Positions 27,233 to 40,308 of a stretch of 64,000 nucleotides of DNA are shown here, piece by piece (within the stretch, counting starts at the first letter, position 1; every line of letters starts with the position of its first letter). The translations under genes were made by a program, and so were the position numbers. The notes below the pieces were generated by a model. It was not told where the DNA came from. It did no database searches and saw nothing but the letters and a program-made list of their open reading frames with translations. Origin of the DNA: Siphonodentalium dalli (Eukaryota > Mollusca > Scaphopoda > Gadilida > Siphonodentaliidae); the NCBI GenBank assembly GCA_032622095.1, contig CP136067.1, positions 177,664,556 to 177,728,555 on the forward strand, read 5' to 3'.

Positions 27233-28109
27233 TTGAGAACTTTCAGGGTATCTCCTGATACCTTCGAAAAGTTGTATAACAACGTGAAGGAATCACTTGT
27301 CAATGAACCAACTCCTTCTGCGAAACCACCCACTGAACCACAGAAGTTGGCCACATTTTAAAAATATGCTGGGTCTAATGAGACAATCAACCAGATTAGC
27401 ACACTCTTCAGAGTAACTGAGTCATCTGTGGTTAGAGCCTGCAGAACGGGGTTATTAATGCTATTCTTGAAACTATGCGTCAGAAAATGATCAGATGGCC
27501 GGATACTTGTGATTATGCGGACATCAGCGAGGGATAAGAAGGTATCCCCCCAAGGTTATTGTGGCCCTGGACGGCAGTCACATCCCAAGTGTTCGTCCGT
27601 CCCAAGGTCCTGATGATTTTTCAACCGGAAGCAGTATCATTCAATTGTGTTACAATGCGTGTGTGATGACAGTGGGTGTTCATAGATGTCAGTGTTGGTA
27701 TGCCAGGACAAATGCATGATGAGAAAATCTTTACTTGGGGATGCTGCTTATCCACTGGTCGATTGGATCATGATACCCTATCGGGATAATGGACACCTGT
27801 CTACGAAAGAAACTAAGTTCAACATAGTTCATTCATCAAAGCGTCAGGTAATAGAGAGGGAATTTGGTTTTCAGTAATAGGTTAATGCATTGTGTGAACA
27901 TAACGAATTTGTCTGAGTTATCAGAATTTGTGTTGGCCTGTTGTATTCTGCACAACTTTCTTAAACAAAACAATGATGTTTGTTTGGACATACAGCCAGT
28001 CACTTCCGATAGCCAGCCATCTGAATCTGTTCTAACTACCTTCCCAGAGACAGAACTAGGCAGAGATGGTGCCAAGTGTAAAAGGAAGACACTGACAGAT
28101 AAACTTTAG
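27233..28109 (+). pseudogene. Harbinger relic monomer 22 (W class, 11-bp deletion)
   Basis: Matches monomer 20 at +2601, including the 11-bp and 15-bp deletions and the extended C run. Confidence 0.83.
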
Positions 28110-28526
28110 TTTGTTTATGCTGGTGGAATCCTTTGCAATGCATGTAGCTTCGGCCTCCTGAAGTCACCATGTCATGTCATCTTTTAATAAGTTGATAATT
28201 AATCGTGTGCTTTATATCGACATTTAAATATATACAGTAAATATGTGGAACTTTAACTACATTACTCACAGCTGTGTATCTTCACACTTTCCTATTTAAA
28301 AATCAATGACTCCCTTATCAACACATTTCGTTGTAACCGTGAATGTATAAGCATATTTTGTATTCATCACATGTTTGTCTATGATTGGAAAATAATCACA
28401 ATTTAATTTGTATCTGTGTAAACAAACTGAGTCTGTCATAGCCTTTCATGTAGTTTAGAATGCCTCAATAATTGTCATTTGCATCGTTTTCCCAACTCAC
28501 AGTGATATGGACATCAGAACAAGTTT

Positions 28527-29352
28527 TTGAGAACTTTCAGGTTATCTCCTGATACCTTCGAAAAGTTGTATAACAACGTGAAGGAATCACTTGTCAATGA
28601 GCCAACTCCTTCTGCGAAACCACCCACTGAACCACAGAAGTTGGCCACATTTTAAAAATATGCTGGGTCTAATGAGACAATCAACCAGATTAGCACACTC
28701 TTCAGAGTAACTGAGTCATCTGTGGTTAGAGCCTGAAGAACGGGGTTATTAATGCTATTCTTGACACTATGCGTCATAAAATGATCAGATGGCCGGATAA
28801 TTGTGATTATGCGGACATCAGCGAGAGATTAGAAGCTGTCGGTCATCCAGGTATCCCCAAGGTTATTGTGGCCCTGGACGGCAGTCACATCCCAAGTGTT
28901 CGTCCGTCTCAAGGTCCTGATGATTTTTCAACCGGAAGCAGTATCATTCAATTGTGTTACAATGCGTTTGTGATGACAGTGGGTGTTCATAGATGTCAGT
29001 GTTGGTATGCCAGGACAAATGCATGATGAGAAAATCTTTACTTGGGGATGCTGCTTATCCACTGGTCGATCGGATCATGACACCCTATCGGGATAATGGA
29101 CACCTGTCTACGAAAGAAACTAAGTTCAACACAGTTCATTCATCAAAGCGTCAACTAATAGAGAGGGAATTTGGTTTTCTGAAAAACCGTTTTAATAGGT
29201 TAATGCACTGTGTGAACATAACGGATTTGTCCGAGTTATCAGAATTTGTGTTGGCCTGTTGTATTCTGCACAACTTTCTTAAACAAAACAATGATGATGT
29301 TTGTACATACAGCCAGTCACTTCCGAACGCCAGCCATCTGAATCTGTTCTAA
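28527..29352 (+). pseudogene. Harbinger relic monomer 23 (R class)
   Basis: Matches monomer 21 at +2601 with PDNCDY and the CCTGAAGAAC lesion. The match ends near 29626, where this unit has TTATCCACAC. Confidence 0.83.
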
Positions 29353-29833
29353 CTACCTTCCCAGAGGCAGAAATGGTGCAAAGTGTAAAAGGAAGACACT
29401 GACAGGTAAACTTTAGTTTGTTTATGCTGGTGGAATCCTTTGAAATGCCTGCAGCTTGGACCTCCTGAAGTAACCATGTTATGTCATCTTTTAATAAGTT
29501 GATAATTAATCGTGTGCTTTATATCTACATTTAAATATATACAGTAAATATGTGGAACTTTAACTACATTACTCACAGCTGTGTATCTTCACACTTTCCT
29601 ATTTAAAAATCAATGACTCCCTTATCCACACATTTCGTTGTAACCGTGAATGTATAAGCATATTTTGTATTCATCACATGTTTGTCTATGATTGGAAAAT
29701 AATCACAATTTAATTTGTATCTGTGTAAACAAACTGAGTCTGTCATAGCCTTTCATGTAGTTTAGAATGCCTCAATAATTGTCATTTGCATCGTTTTCCC
29801 AACTCACAGTGATATGGACATCAGAAAAAGTTT

Positions 29834-30734
29834 TTGAGAACTTTCAGGGTATCTCCTGATACCTTCGAAAAGTTGTATAACAACGTGAAGGAATCACTTG
29901 TCAATGAGCCAACTCCTTCTGCGAAACCACCCACTGAACCACAGAAGTTGGCCACATTTTAAAAATATGCTGGGTCTAATGAGACAATCAACCAGATTAG
30001 CACACTCTTCAGAGTAACTGAGTCATCTGTGGTTAGAGCCTGCAGAACGGGGTTATTAATGCTATTCTTGAAACTATGCGTCAGAAAATGATCAGATGGC
30101 CGGATACTTGTGATTATGCGGACATCAGCGACAGATTAGAAGCTGTCGGTCATCCAGGTATCCCCAAGGTTATTGTGGCCCTGGACGGCAGTCACATCCC
30201 AAGTGTTCGTCCGTCCCAAGGTCCTGATGATTTTTCAACCGGAAGCAGTATCATTCAATTGTGTTACAATGCGTGTGTGATGACAGTGGGTGTTCATAGA
30301 TGTCAGTGTTGGTATGCCAGGACAAATGCATGATGAGAAAATCTTTACTTGGGGATGCTGCTTATCCACTGGTCGATTGGATCATGACACCCTATCGGGA
30401 TAATGGACACCTGTCTACGAAAGAAACTAAGTTCAACATAGTTCATTCATCAAAGCGTCAAGTAATACAGAGGGAATTTGGTTTTCTGAAAAACCATTTT
30501 AATAGGTTAATACATTGTGTGAACATAACGAATTTGTCTGAGTTATCAGAATTTGTGTTGGCCTGTTGTATTCTGCACAACTTTCTTAAACAAAACAATG
30601 ATGTTTGTTTGGACATACAGCCAGTCACTTCCGATAGCCAGCCATCTGAATCTGTTCTAACTACCTTCCCAGAGGCAGAACTAGGCAGAGATGGTGCAAA
30701 GTGTAAAAGGAAGACACTGACAGATAAACTTTAG
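29834..30734 (+). pseudogene. Harbinger relic monomer 24 (W class, catalytic Glu changed to Gln)
   Basis: Open frames at 30076-30333 and 30300-30734. The motif reads VIQREFGF: GAG is replaced by CAG at the predicted catalytic Glu. The spacer has a net 14-bp loss at ATATATCCACATAAAC. Confidence 0.84.
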
Positions 30735-31137
30735 TTTGTTTATGCTGGTGGAATCCTTTGCAATGCATGTAGCTTCGACCTCCTGAAGTCACCATGTCAT
30801 GTCATCTTTTAATAAGTTGATAATTAATCGTGTGCTTTATATCGACATTTAAATATATCCACATAAACTACATTACTCACAGCTGTGTATCTTCACACTT
30901 TCCTATTTAAAAATCAATGACTCCCTTATCAACACATTTCGTTGTAACCGTGAATGTATAAGCATATTTTGTATTCATCACATGTTTGTCTATGATTGGA
31001 AAATAATCACAATTTAATTTGTATCTGTGTAAACAAATGAGTCTGTCATAGCCTTTCATGTAGTTTAGAATGCCTCAATAATTGTCATTTGCATCGTTTT
31101 CCCCAACTCATAGTGATATGGACATCAGAAAAAGTTT

Positions 31138-31966
31138 TTGAGAACTTTCAGGTTATCTCCTGATACCTTCGAAAAGTTGTATAACAACGTGAAGGAATCA
31201 CTTGTCAATGAGCCAACTCCTTCTGCGAAACCACCCACTGAACCACAGAAGTTGGCCACATTTAAAAAATATGCTGGGTCTAATGAGACAATCAACCAGA
31301 TTAGCACACTCTTCAGACTAACTGAGTCATCTGTGGTTAGAGCCTGCAGAACGGGGTTATTAATGCTATTCTTGAAACTATGCGTCAGAATATGATCAGA
31401 TGGCCGGATACTTGTGATTATGCGGACATCAGCGACAGATTAGAAGCTGTCGGTCATCCAGGTATCCCCAAGGTTATTGTGGCCCTGGACGGCAGTCACA
31501 TCATCCCAAGTGTTCGTCCGTCTCAAGGTCCTGATGATTTTTCAACCGGAAGCAGTATCATTCAATTGTGTTACAATGCGTTTGTGATGACAGTGGGTGT
31601 TCATAGATGTCAGTGTTGGTATGCCAGGACAAATGCATGATGAGAAAATCTTTACTTGGGGATGCTGCTTATCCACTGGTCGATCGGATCATGACACCCT
31701 ATCGGGATAATGGACACCTGTCTACGAAAGAAACTAAGTTCAACACAGTTCATTCATCAAAGCGTCAACTAATAGAGAGGGAATTTGGTTTTCTGAAAAA
31801 CCGTTTTAATAGGTTAATGCAGTGTGAACATAACGGATTTGTCCGAGTTATCAGAATTTGTGTTGGCCTGTTGTATTCTGCACAACTTTCTTAAACAAAA
31901 CAATGATGATGTTTGTACATACAGCCAGTCACTTCCGAACGCCAGCCATCTGAATCTGTTCTAACT
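31138..31966 (+). pseudogene. Harbinger relic monomer 25 (R class, 2-bp deletion)
   Basis: The N-terminal piece is open through the TTTAAAAAA (Lys) form, with SHIIPS. A 2-bp loss at about 31822 (ATGCAGTGTGAAC) shifts the frame after FNRLM, so the ACCILHNF helix is out of frame. Confidence 0.83.
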
Positions 31967-32445
31967 ACCTTCCCAGAGGCAGAAATGGTGCAAAGTGTAA
32001 AAGGAAGACACTGACAGGTAAACTTTAGTTTGTTTATGCTGGTGGAATCCTTTGAAATGCCTGCAGCTTGGACCTCCTGAAGTAACCATGTTATGTCATC
32101 TTTTAATAAGTTGATAATTAATCGTGTGCTTTATATCTACATTTAAATATATACAGTAAATATGTGGAACTTTAACTACATTACTCACAGCTGTGTATCT
32201 TCACACTTTCCTATTTAAAAATCAATGACTCCCTTATCCACACATTTCGTTGTAACCGTGAATGTATAAGCATATTTTGTATTCATCACATGTTTGTCTA
32301 TGATTGGAAAATAATCACAATTTAATTTGTATCTGTGTAAACAAACTGAGTCTGTCATAGCCTTTCATGTAGTTTAGAATGCCTCAATAATTGTCATTTG
32401 CATCGTTTTCCCAACTCACAGTGATATGGACATCAGAAAAAGTTT

Positions 32446-33346
32446 TTGAGAACTTTCAGGGTATCTCCTGATACCTTCGAAAAGTTGTATAACAACGTGA
32501 AGGAATCACTTGTCAATGAGCCAACTCCTTCTGCGAAACCACCCACTGAACCACAGAAGTTGGCCACATTTTAAAAATATGCTGGGTCTAATGAGACAAT
32601 CAACCAGATTAGCACACTCTTCAGAGTAACTGAGTCATCTGTGGTTAGAGCCTGCAGAACGGGGTTATTAATGCTATTCTTGAAACTATGCGTCAGAAAA
32701 TGATCAGATGGCCGGATACTTGTGATTATGCGGACATCAGCGACAGATTAGAAGCTGTCGGTCATCCAGGTATCCCCAAGGTTATTGTGGCCCTGGACGG
32801 CAGTCACATCCCAAGTGTTCGTCCGTCCCAAGGTCCTGATGATTTTTCAACCGGAAGCAGTATCATTCAATTGTGTTACAATGCGTGTGTGATGACAGTG
32901 GGTGTTCATAGATGTCAGTGTTGGTATGCCAGGACAAATGCATGATGAGAAAATCTTTACTTGGGGATTCTGCTTATCCACTGGTCGATTGGATCATGAC
33001 ACCCTATCGGGATAATGGACACCTGTCTACGAAAGAAACTAAGTTCAACATAGTTCATTCATCAAAGCGTCAAGTAATACAGAGGGAATTTGGTTTTCTG
33101 AAAAACCATTTTAATAGGTTAATACATTGTGTGAACATAACGAATTTGTCTGAGTTATCAGAATTTGTGTTGGCCTGTTGTATTCTGCACAACTTTCTTA
33201 AACAAAACAATGATGTTTGTTTGGACATACAGCCAGTCACTTCCGATAGCCAGCCATCTGAATCTGTTCTAACTACCTTCCCAGAGGCAGAACTAGGCAG
33301 AGATGGTGCAAAGTGTAAAAGGAAGACACTGACAGATAAACTTTAG
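32446..33346 (+). pseudogene. Harbinger relic monomer 26 (W class, Glu to Gln)
   Basis: Matches monomer 24 at +2612: VIQREFGF and the 14-bp spacer loss. It also has GDSAYPL (Ala to Ser beside the second Asp). Confidence 0.84.
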
Positions 33347-33749
33347 TTTGTTTATGCTGGTGGAATCCTTTGCAATGCATGTAGCTTCGACCTCCTGAAG
33401 TCACCATGTCATGTCATCTTTTAATAAGTTGATAATTAATCGTGTGCTTTATATCGACATTTAAATATATCCACATAAACTACATTACTCACAGCTGTGT
33501 ATCTTCACACTTTCCTATTTAAAAATCAATGACTCCCTTATCAACACATTTCGTTGTAACCGTGAATGTATAAGCATATTTTGTATTCATCACATGTTTG
33601 TCTATGATTGGAAAATAATCACAATTTAATTTGTATCTGTGTAAACAAATGAGTCTGGCATAGCCTTTCATGTAGTTTAGAATGCCTCAATAATTGTCAT
33701 TTGCATCGTTTTCCCCAACTCATAGTGATATGGACATCAGAAAAAGTTT

Positions 33750-34578
33750 TTGAGAACTTTCAGGTTATCTCCTGATACCTTCGAAAAGTTGTATAACAAC
33801 GTGAAGGAATCACTTGTCAATGAGCCAACTCCTTCTGCGAAACCACCCACTGAACCACAGAAGTTGGCCACATTTAAAAAATATGCTGGGTCTAATGAGA
33901 CAATCAACCAGATTAGCACACTCTTCAGACTAACTGAGTCATCTGTGGTTAGAGCCTGCAGAACGGGGTTATTAATGCTATTCTTGAAACTATGCGTCAG
34001 AATATGATCAGATGGCCGGATACTTGTGATTATGCGGACATCAGCGACAGATTAGAAGCTGTCGGTCATCCAGGTATCCCCAAGGTTATTGTGGCCCTGG
34101 ACGGCAGTCACATCATCCCAAGTGTTCGTCCGTCTCAAGGTCCTGATGATTTTTCAACCGGAAGCAGTATCATTCAATTGTGTTACAATGCGTTTGTGAT
34201 GACAGTGGGTGTTCATAGATGTCAGTGTTGGTATGCCAGGACAAATGCATGATGATAAAATCTTTACTTGGGGATGCTGCTTATCCACTGGTCGATCGGA
34301 TCATGACACCCTATCGGGATAATGGACACCTGTCTACGAAAGAAACTAAGTTCAACACAGTTCATTCGTCAAAGCGTCAACTAATAGAGAGGGAATTTGG
34401 TTTTCTGAAAAACCGTTTTAATAGGTTAATGCACTGTGTGAACATAACGGATTTGTCCGAGTTATCAGAATTTGTGTTGGCCTGTTGTATTCTGCACAAC
34501 TTTCTTAAACAAAACAATGATGATGTTTGTACATACAGCCAGTCACTTCCGAACGCCAGCCATCTGAATCTGTTCTAA
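33750..34578 (+). pseudogene. Harbinger relic monomer 27 (R class)
   Basis: Matches monomer 25 at +2612 (Lys form, SHIIPS) up to about 34257, where GATGATAAAATC replaces GATGAGAAAATC. It lacks the 2-bp loss, so the 119-codon frame is whole. Confidence 0.83.
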
Positions 34579-35059
34579 CTACCTTCCCAGAGGCAGAAAT
34601 GGTGCAAAGTGTAAAAGGAAGACACTGACAGGTAAACTTTAGTTTGTTTATGCTGGTGGAATCCTTTGAAATGCCTGCAGCTTGGACCTCCTGAAGTAAC
34701 CATGTTATGTCATCTTTTAATGAGGTGATAATTAATCGTGTGCTTTATATCTACATTTAAATATATACAGTAAATATGTGGAACTTTGACTACATTACTC
34801 ACAGCTGTGTATCTTCACACTTTCCTATTTAAAAATCAATGACTCCCTTATCAACACATTTCGTTGTAACCGTGAATGTATAAGCATATTTTGTATTCAT
34901 CACATGTTTGTCTATGATTGGAAAATAATCACAATTTAATTTGTATCTGTGTAAACAAACTGAGTCTGTCATAGCCTTTCATGTAGTTTAGAATGCCTCA
35001 ATAATTGTCATTTGCATCGTTTTCCCAACTCACAGTGATATGGACATCAGAACAAGTTT

Positions 35060-35960
35060 TTGAGAACTTTCAGGTTATCTCCTGATACCTTCGAAAAGTT
35101 GTATAACAACGTGAAGGAATCACTTGTCAATGAGCCAACTCCTTCTGCGAAACCACCCACTGAACCACAGAAGTTGGCCACATTTTAAAAATATGCTGGG
35201 TCTAATGAGACAATCAACCAGATTAGCACACTCTTCAGAGTAACTGAGTCATCTGTGGTTAGAGCCTGCAGAACGGGGTTATTAATGCTATTCTTGAAAC
35301 TATGCGTCAGAAAATGATCAGATGGCCGGATACTTGTGATTATGCGGACATCAGCGAGGGATAAGAAGCTGTCGGTCATCCAGGTATCCCCAAGGTTATT
35401 GTGGCCCTGGACGGCAGTCACATCCCAAGTGTTCGTCCGTCCCAAGATCCTGATGATTTTTCAACCGGAAGCAGTATCATTCAATTGTGTTACAATGCGT
35501 GTGTGATGACAGTGGGTGTTCATAGATGTCAGTGTTGGTATGCCAGGACAAATGCATGATGAGAAAATCTTTACTTGGGGATGCTGCTTATCCACTGGTC
35601 GATTGGATCATGACACCCTATCGGGATAATGGACACCTGTCTACGAAAGAAACTAAGTTCAACATAGTTCATTCATCAAAGCGTCAGGTAATAGAGAGGG
35701 AATTTGGTTTTCTGAAAAACCATTTTAATAGGTTAATGCATTGAGTGAACATAACGAATTTGTCTGAGTTATCAGAATTTGTGTTGGCCTGTTGTATTCT
35801 GCACAACTTTCTTAAACAAAACAATGATGTTTGTTTGGACATGCAGCCAGTCACTTCCGATAGCCAGCCATCTGAATCTGTTCTAACTACCTTCCCAGAG
35901 GCAGAACTAGGCAGAGATGGTGCAAAGTGTAAAAGGAAGACACTGACAGATAAACTTTAG
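35060..35960 (+). pseudogene. Harbinger relic monomer 28 (W class, private stop)
   Basis: TGT is replaced by TGA at 35742-35744 (RLMH then stop), splitting the C-terminal frame into 35526-35744 and 35745-35960. It has DMQPV instead of DIQPV. The GGGATAA stop is present. Confidence 0.84.
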
Positions 35961-36376
35961 TTTGTTTATGCTGGTGGAATCCTTTGCAATGCATGTAGCT
36001 TCGACCTCCTGAAGTCACCATGTCATGTCATCTTTTAATAAGTTGATAATTAATCGTGTGCTTTATATCGACATTTAAATATATACAGTAAATATGTGGA
36101 ACTTTAACTACATTACTCACAGCTGTGTATCTTCACACTTTCCTATTTAAAAATCAATGACTCCCTTATCAACACATTTCGTTGTAACCGTGAATGTATA
36201 AGCATATTTTGTATTCATCACATGTTTGTCTATGATTGGAAAATAATCACAATTTAATTTATATCTGTGTAAACAAATGAGTCTGTCATAGCCTTTCATG
36301 TAGTTTAGAATGCCTCAATAATTGTCATTTGCATCGTTTTCCCAACTCACAGTGATATGGACATCAGAAAAAGTTT

Positions 36377-37205
36377 TTGAGAACTTTCAGGTTATCTCCT
36401 GATACCTTCGAAAAGTTGTATAACAACGTGAAGGAATCACTTGTCAATGAGCCAACTCCTTCTGCGAAACCACCCACTGAACCACAGAAGTTGGCCACAT
36501 TTTAAAAATATTCTGGGTCTAATGAGACAATCAACCAGATTAGCACACTCTTCAGACTAACTGAGTCATCTGTGGTTAGAGCCTGCAGAACGGGGTTATT
36601 AATGCTATTCTTGAAACTATGCGTCAGAATATGATCAGATAGCCGGATACTTGTTATTATGCGGACATCAGCGACAGATTAGAAGCTGTCGGTCATCCAG
36701 GTATCCCCAAGGTTATTGTGGCCCTGGACGGCAGTCACATCATCCCAAGTGTTCGTCCGTCTCAAGGTCCTGATGATTTTTCAACCGGAAGCAGTATCAT
36801 TCAATTGTGTTACAATGCGTTTGTGATGACAGTGGGTGTTCATAGATGTCAGTGTTGGTATGCCAGGACAAATGCATGATGATAAAATCTTTACTTGGGG
36901 ATGCTGCTTATCCACTGGTCGATCGGATCATGACACCCTATCGGGATAATGGACACCTGTCTACGAAAGAAACTAAGTTCAACACAGTTCATTCGTCAAA
37001 GCGTCAACTAATAGAGAGGGAATTTGGTTTTCTGAAAAACCGTTTTAATAGGTTAATGCACTGTGTGAACATAACGGATTTGTCCGAGTTATCAGAATTT
37101 GTGTTGGCCTGTTGTATTCTGCACAACTTTCTTAAACAAAACAATGATGATGTTTGTACATACAGCCAGTCACTTCCGAACGCCAGCCATCTGAATCTGT
37201 TCTAA
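36377..37205 (+). pseudogene. Harbinger relic monomer 29 (R class)
   Basis: Has a TAG at GATAGCCGG and ATATTCTGGG in the N-terminal piece. It keeps SHIIPS and GATGATAAAATC, linking it to monomer 27 at +2627. Confidence 0.83.
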
Positions 37206-37686
37206 CTACCTTCCCAGAGGCAGAAATGGTGCAAAGTGTAAAAGGAAGACACTGACAGGTAAACTTTAGTTTGTTTATGCTGGTGGAATCCTTTGAAATG
37301 CCTGCAGCTTGGACCTCCTGAAGTAACCATGTTATGTCATCTTTTAATAAGGTGATAATTAATCGTGTGCTTTATATCTACATTTAAATATATACAGTAA
37401 ATATGTGGAACTTTGACTACATTACTCACAGCTGTGTATCTTCACACTTTCCTATTTAAAAATCAATGACTCCCTTATCAACACATTTCGTTGTAACCGT
37501 GAATGTATAAGCATATTTTGTATTCATCACATGTTTGTCTATGATTGGAAAATAATCACAATTTAATTTGTATCTGTGTAAACAAACTGAGTCTGTCATA
37601 GCCTTTCATGTAGTTTAGAATGCCTCAATAATTGTCATTTGCATCGTTTTCCCAACTCACAGTGATATGGACATCAGAAAAAGTTT

Positions 37687-38587
37687 TTGAGAACTTTCAG
37701 GTTATCTCCTGATACCTTCGAAAAGTTGTATAACAACGTGAAGGAATCACTTGTCAATGAGCCAACTCCTTCTGCGAAACCACCCACTGAACCACAGAAG
37801 TTGGCCACATTTTAAAAATATGCTGGGTCTAATGAGACAATCAACCAGATTAGCACACTCTTCAGAGTAACTGAGTCATCTGTGGTTAGAGCCTGCAGAA
37901 CGGGGTTATTAATGCTATTCTTGAAACTATGCGTCAGAAAATGATCAGATGGCCGGATACTTGTGATTATGCGGACATCAGCGAGGGATAAGAAGCTGTC
38001 GGTCATCCAGGTATCCCCAAGGTTATTGTGGCCCTGGACGGCAGTCACATCCCAAGTGTTCGTCCGTCCCAAGGTCCTGATGATTTTTCAACCGGAAGCA
38101 GCATCATTCAATTGTGTTACAATGCGTGTGTGATGACAGTGGGTGTTCATAGATGTCAGTGTTGGTATGCCAGGACAAATGCATGATGAGAAAATCTTTA
38201 CTTGGGGATGCTGCTTATCCACTGGTCGATTGGATCATGACACCCTATCGGGATAATGGACACCTGTCTACGAAAGAAACTAAGTTCAACATAGTTCATT
38301 CATCAAAGCGTCAGGTAATAGAGAGGGAATTTGGTTTTCTGAAAAACCATTTTAATAGGTTAATGCATTGTGTGAACATAACGAATTTGTCTGAGTTATC
38401 AGAATTTGTGTTGGCCTGTTGTATTCTGCACAACTTTCTTAAACAAAACAATGATGTTTGTTTGGACATGCAGCCAGTCACTTCCGATAGCCAGCCATCT
38501 GAATCTGTTCTAACTACCTTCCCAGAGGCAGAACTAGGCAGAGATGGTGCAAAGTGTAAAAGGAAGACACTGACAGATAAACTTTAG
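37687..38587 (+). pseudogene. Harbinger relic monomer 30 (W class)
   Basis: Counterpart of monomer 28 without its private stop. The 144-codon frame is open and has DMQPV. It carries both the TTTTAA and the GGGATAA stops upstream. Confidence 0.84.
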
Positions 38588-39003
38588 TTTGTTTATGCTG
38601 GTGGAATCCTTTGCAATGCATGTAGCTTCGACCTCCTGAAGTCACCATGTCATGTCATCTTTTAATAAGTTGATAATTAATCGTGTGCTTTATATCGACA
38701 TTTAAATATATACAGTAAATATGTGGAACTTTAACTACATTACTCACAGCTGTGTATCTTCACACTTTCCTATTTAAAAATCAATGACTCCCTTATCAAC
38801 ACATTTCGTTGTAACCGTGAATGTATAAGCATATTTTGTATTCATCACATGTTTGTCTATGATTGGAAAATAATCACAATTTAATTTATATCTGTGTAAA
38901 CAAATGAGTCTGTCATAGCCTTTCATGTAGTTTAGAATGCCTCAATAATTGTCATTTGCATCGTTTTCCCAACTCACAGTGATATGGACATCAGAAAAAG
39001 TTT

Positions 39004-39827
39004 TTGAGAACTTTCAGGTTATCTCCTGATACCTTCGAAAAGTTGTATAACAACGTGAAGGAATCACTTGTCAATGAGCCAACTCCTTCTGCGAAACCAC
39101 CCACTGAACCACAGAAGTTGGCCACATTTAAAAAATATGCTGGGTCTAATGAGACAATCAACCAGATTAGCACACTCTTCAGAGTAACTGAGTCATCTGT
39201 GGTTAGAGCCTGCAGAACGGGGTTATTAATGCTATTCTTGAAACTATGCGTCAGAAAATGATCAGATGGCCGGATACTTGTGATTATGCGGACATCAGCG
39301 ACAGATTAGAAGCTGTCGGTCATCCAGGTATCCCCAAGGTTATTGTGGCCCTGGACGGCAGTCACATCCCAAGTGTTCGTCCGTCCCAAGGTCCTGATGA
39401 TTTTTCAACCGGAAGCAGTATCATTCAATTGTTACAATGCGTGTGTGATGACAGTGGGTGTTCATAGATGTCAGTGTTGGTATGCCAGGACAAATGCATG
39501 ATGATAAAATCTTTACTTGGGGATGCTGCTTATCCACTGGTCGATTGGATCATGACACCCTATCGGGATAATGGACACCTGTCTACGAAAGAAACTAAGT
39601 TCAACACAGTTCATTCGTCAAAGCGTCAACTAATAGAGAGGGAATTTGGTTTTCTGAAAAACCGTTTTAATAGGTTAATGCACTGTGTGAACATAACGGA
39701 TTTGTCCGAGTTATCAGAATTTGTGTTGGCCTGTTGTATTCTGCACAACTTTCTTAAACAAAACAATGATGATGTTTGTACATACAGCCAGTCACTTCCG
39801 AACGCCAGCCATCTGAATCTGTTCTAA
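39004..39827 (+). pseudogene. Harbinger relic monomer 31 (R class, 2-bp deletion)
   Basis: The N-terminal piece is open in the Lys form (39004-39261). A 2-bp loss at about 39432 (ATTGTTACAA for ATTGTGTTACAA) shifts the frame after SIIQL. W-type DWIMTPY sits in an otherwise R-class C-terminus. Confidence 0.83.
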
Positions 39828-40308
39828 CTACCTTCCCAGAGGCAGAAATGGTGCAAAGTGTAAAAGGAAGACACTGACAGGTAAACTTTAGTTTGTTTAT
39901 GCTGGTGGAATCCTTTGAAATGCCTGCAGCTTGGACCTCCTGAAGTAACCATGTTATGTCATCTTTTAATAAGGTGATAATTAATCGTGTGCTTTATATC
40001 TACATTTAAATATATACAGTAAATATGTGGAACTTTGACTACATTACTCACAGCTGTGTATCTTCACACTTTCCTATTTAAAAATCAATGACTCCCTTAT
40101 CAACACATTTCGTTGTAACCGTGAATGTATAAGCATATTTTGTATTCATCACATGTTTGTCTATGATTGGAAAATAATCACAATTTAATTTGTATCTGTG
40201 TAAACAAACTGAGTCTGTCATAGCCTTTCATGTAGTTTAGAATGCCTCAATAATTGTCATTTGCATCGTTTTCCCAACTCACAGTGATATGGACATCAGA
40301 AAAAGTTT

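Larger units (their letters stand above)
24115..29625 (+). repeat. Higher-order repeat, 2601-bp dimer (about 2.1 copies)
   Basis: Anchors 25085/27686 and 26392/28993 are 2601 bp apart. The shared 11-bp deletion, extended C run, PDNCDY and CCTGAAGAAC define the unit. Limits are approximate. Confidence 0.85.
29215..34257 (+). repeat. Higher-order repeat, 2612-bp dimer (about 1.9 copies)
   Basis: Anchors 30300/32912 and 31607/34219 are 2612 bp apart. The shared VIQREF change, 14-bp spacer loss and TTATCCACAC (29620 and 32236) define it. Limits are approximate. Confidence 0.83.
34035..39125 (+). repeat. Higher-order repeat, 2627-bp dimer (about 1.9 copies)
   Basis: Anchors 34219/36846 and 35526/38153 are 2627 bp apart, with GATGATAAAATC and DMQPV shared. 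Several substitutions separate the copies, including the private stop at 35742. Limits are approximate. Confidence 0.8.
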
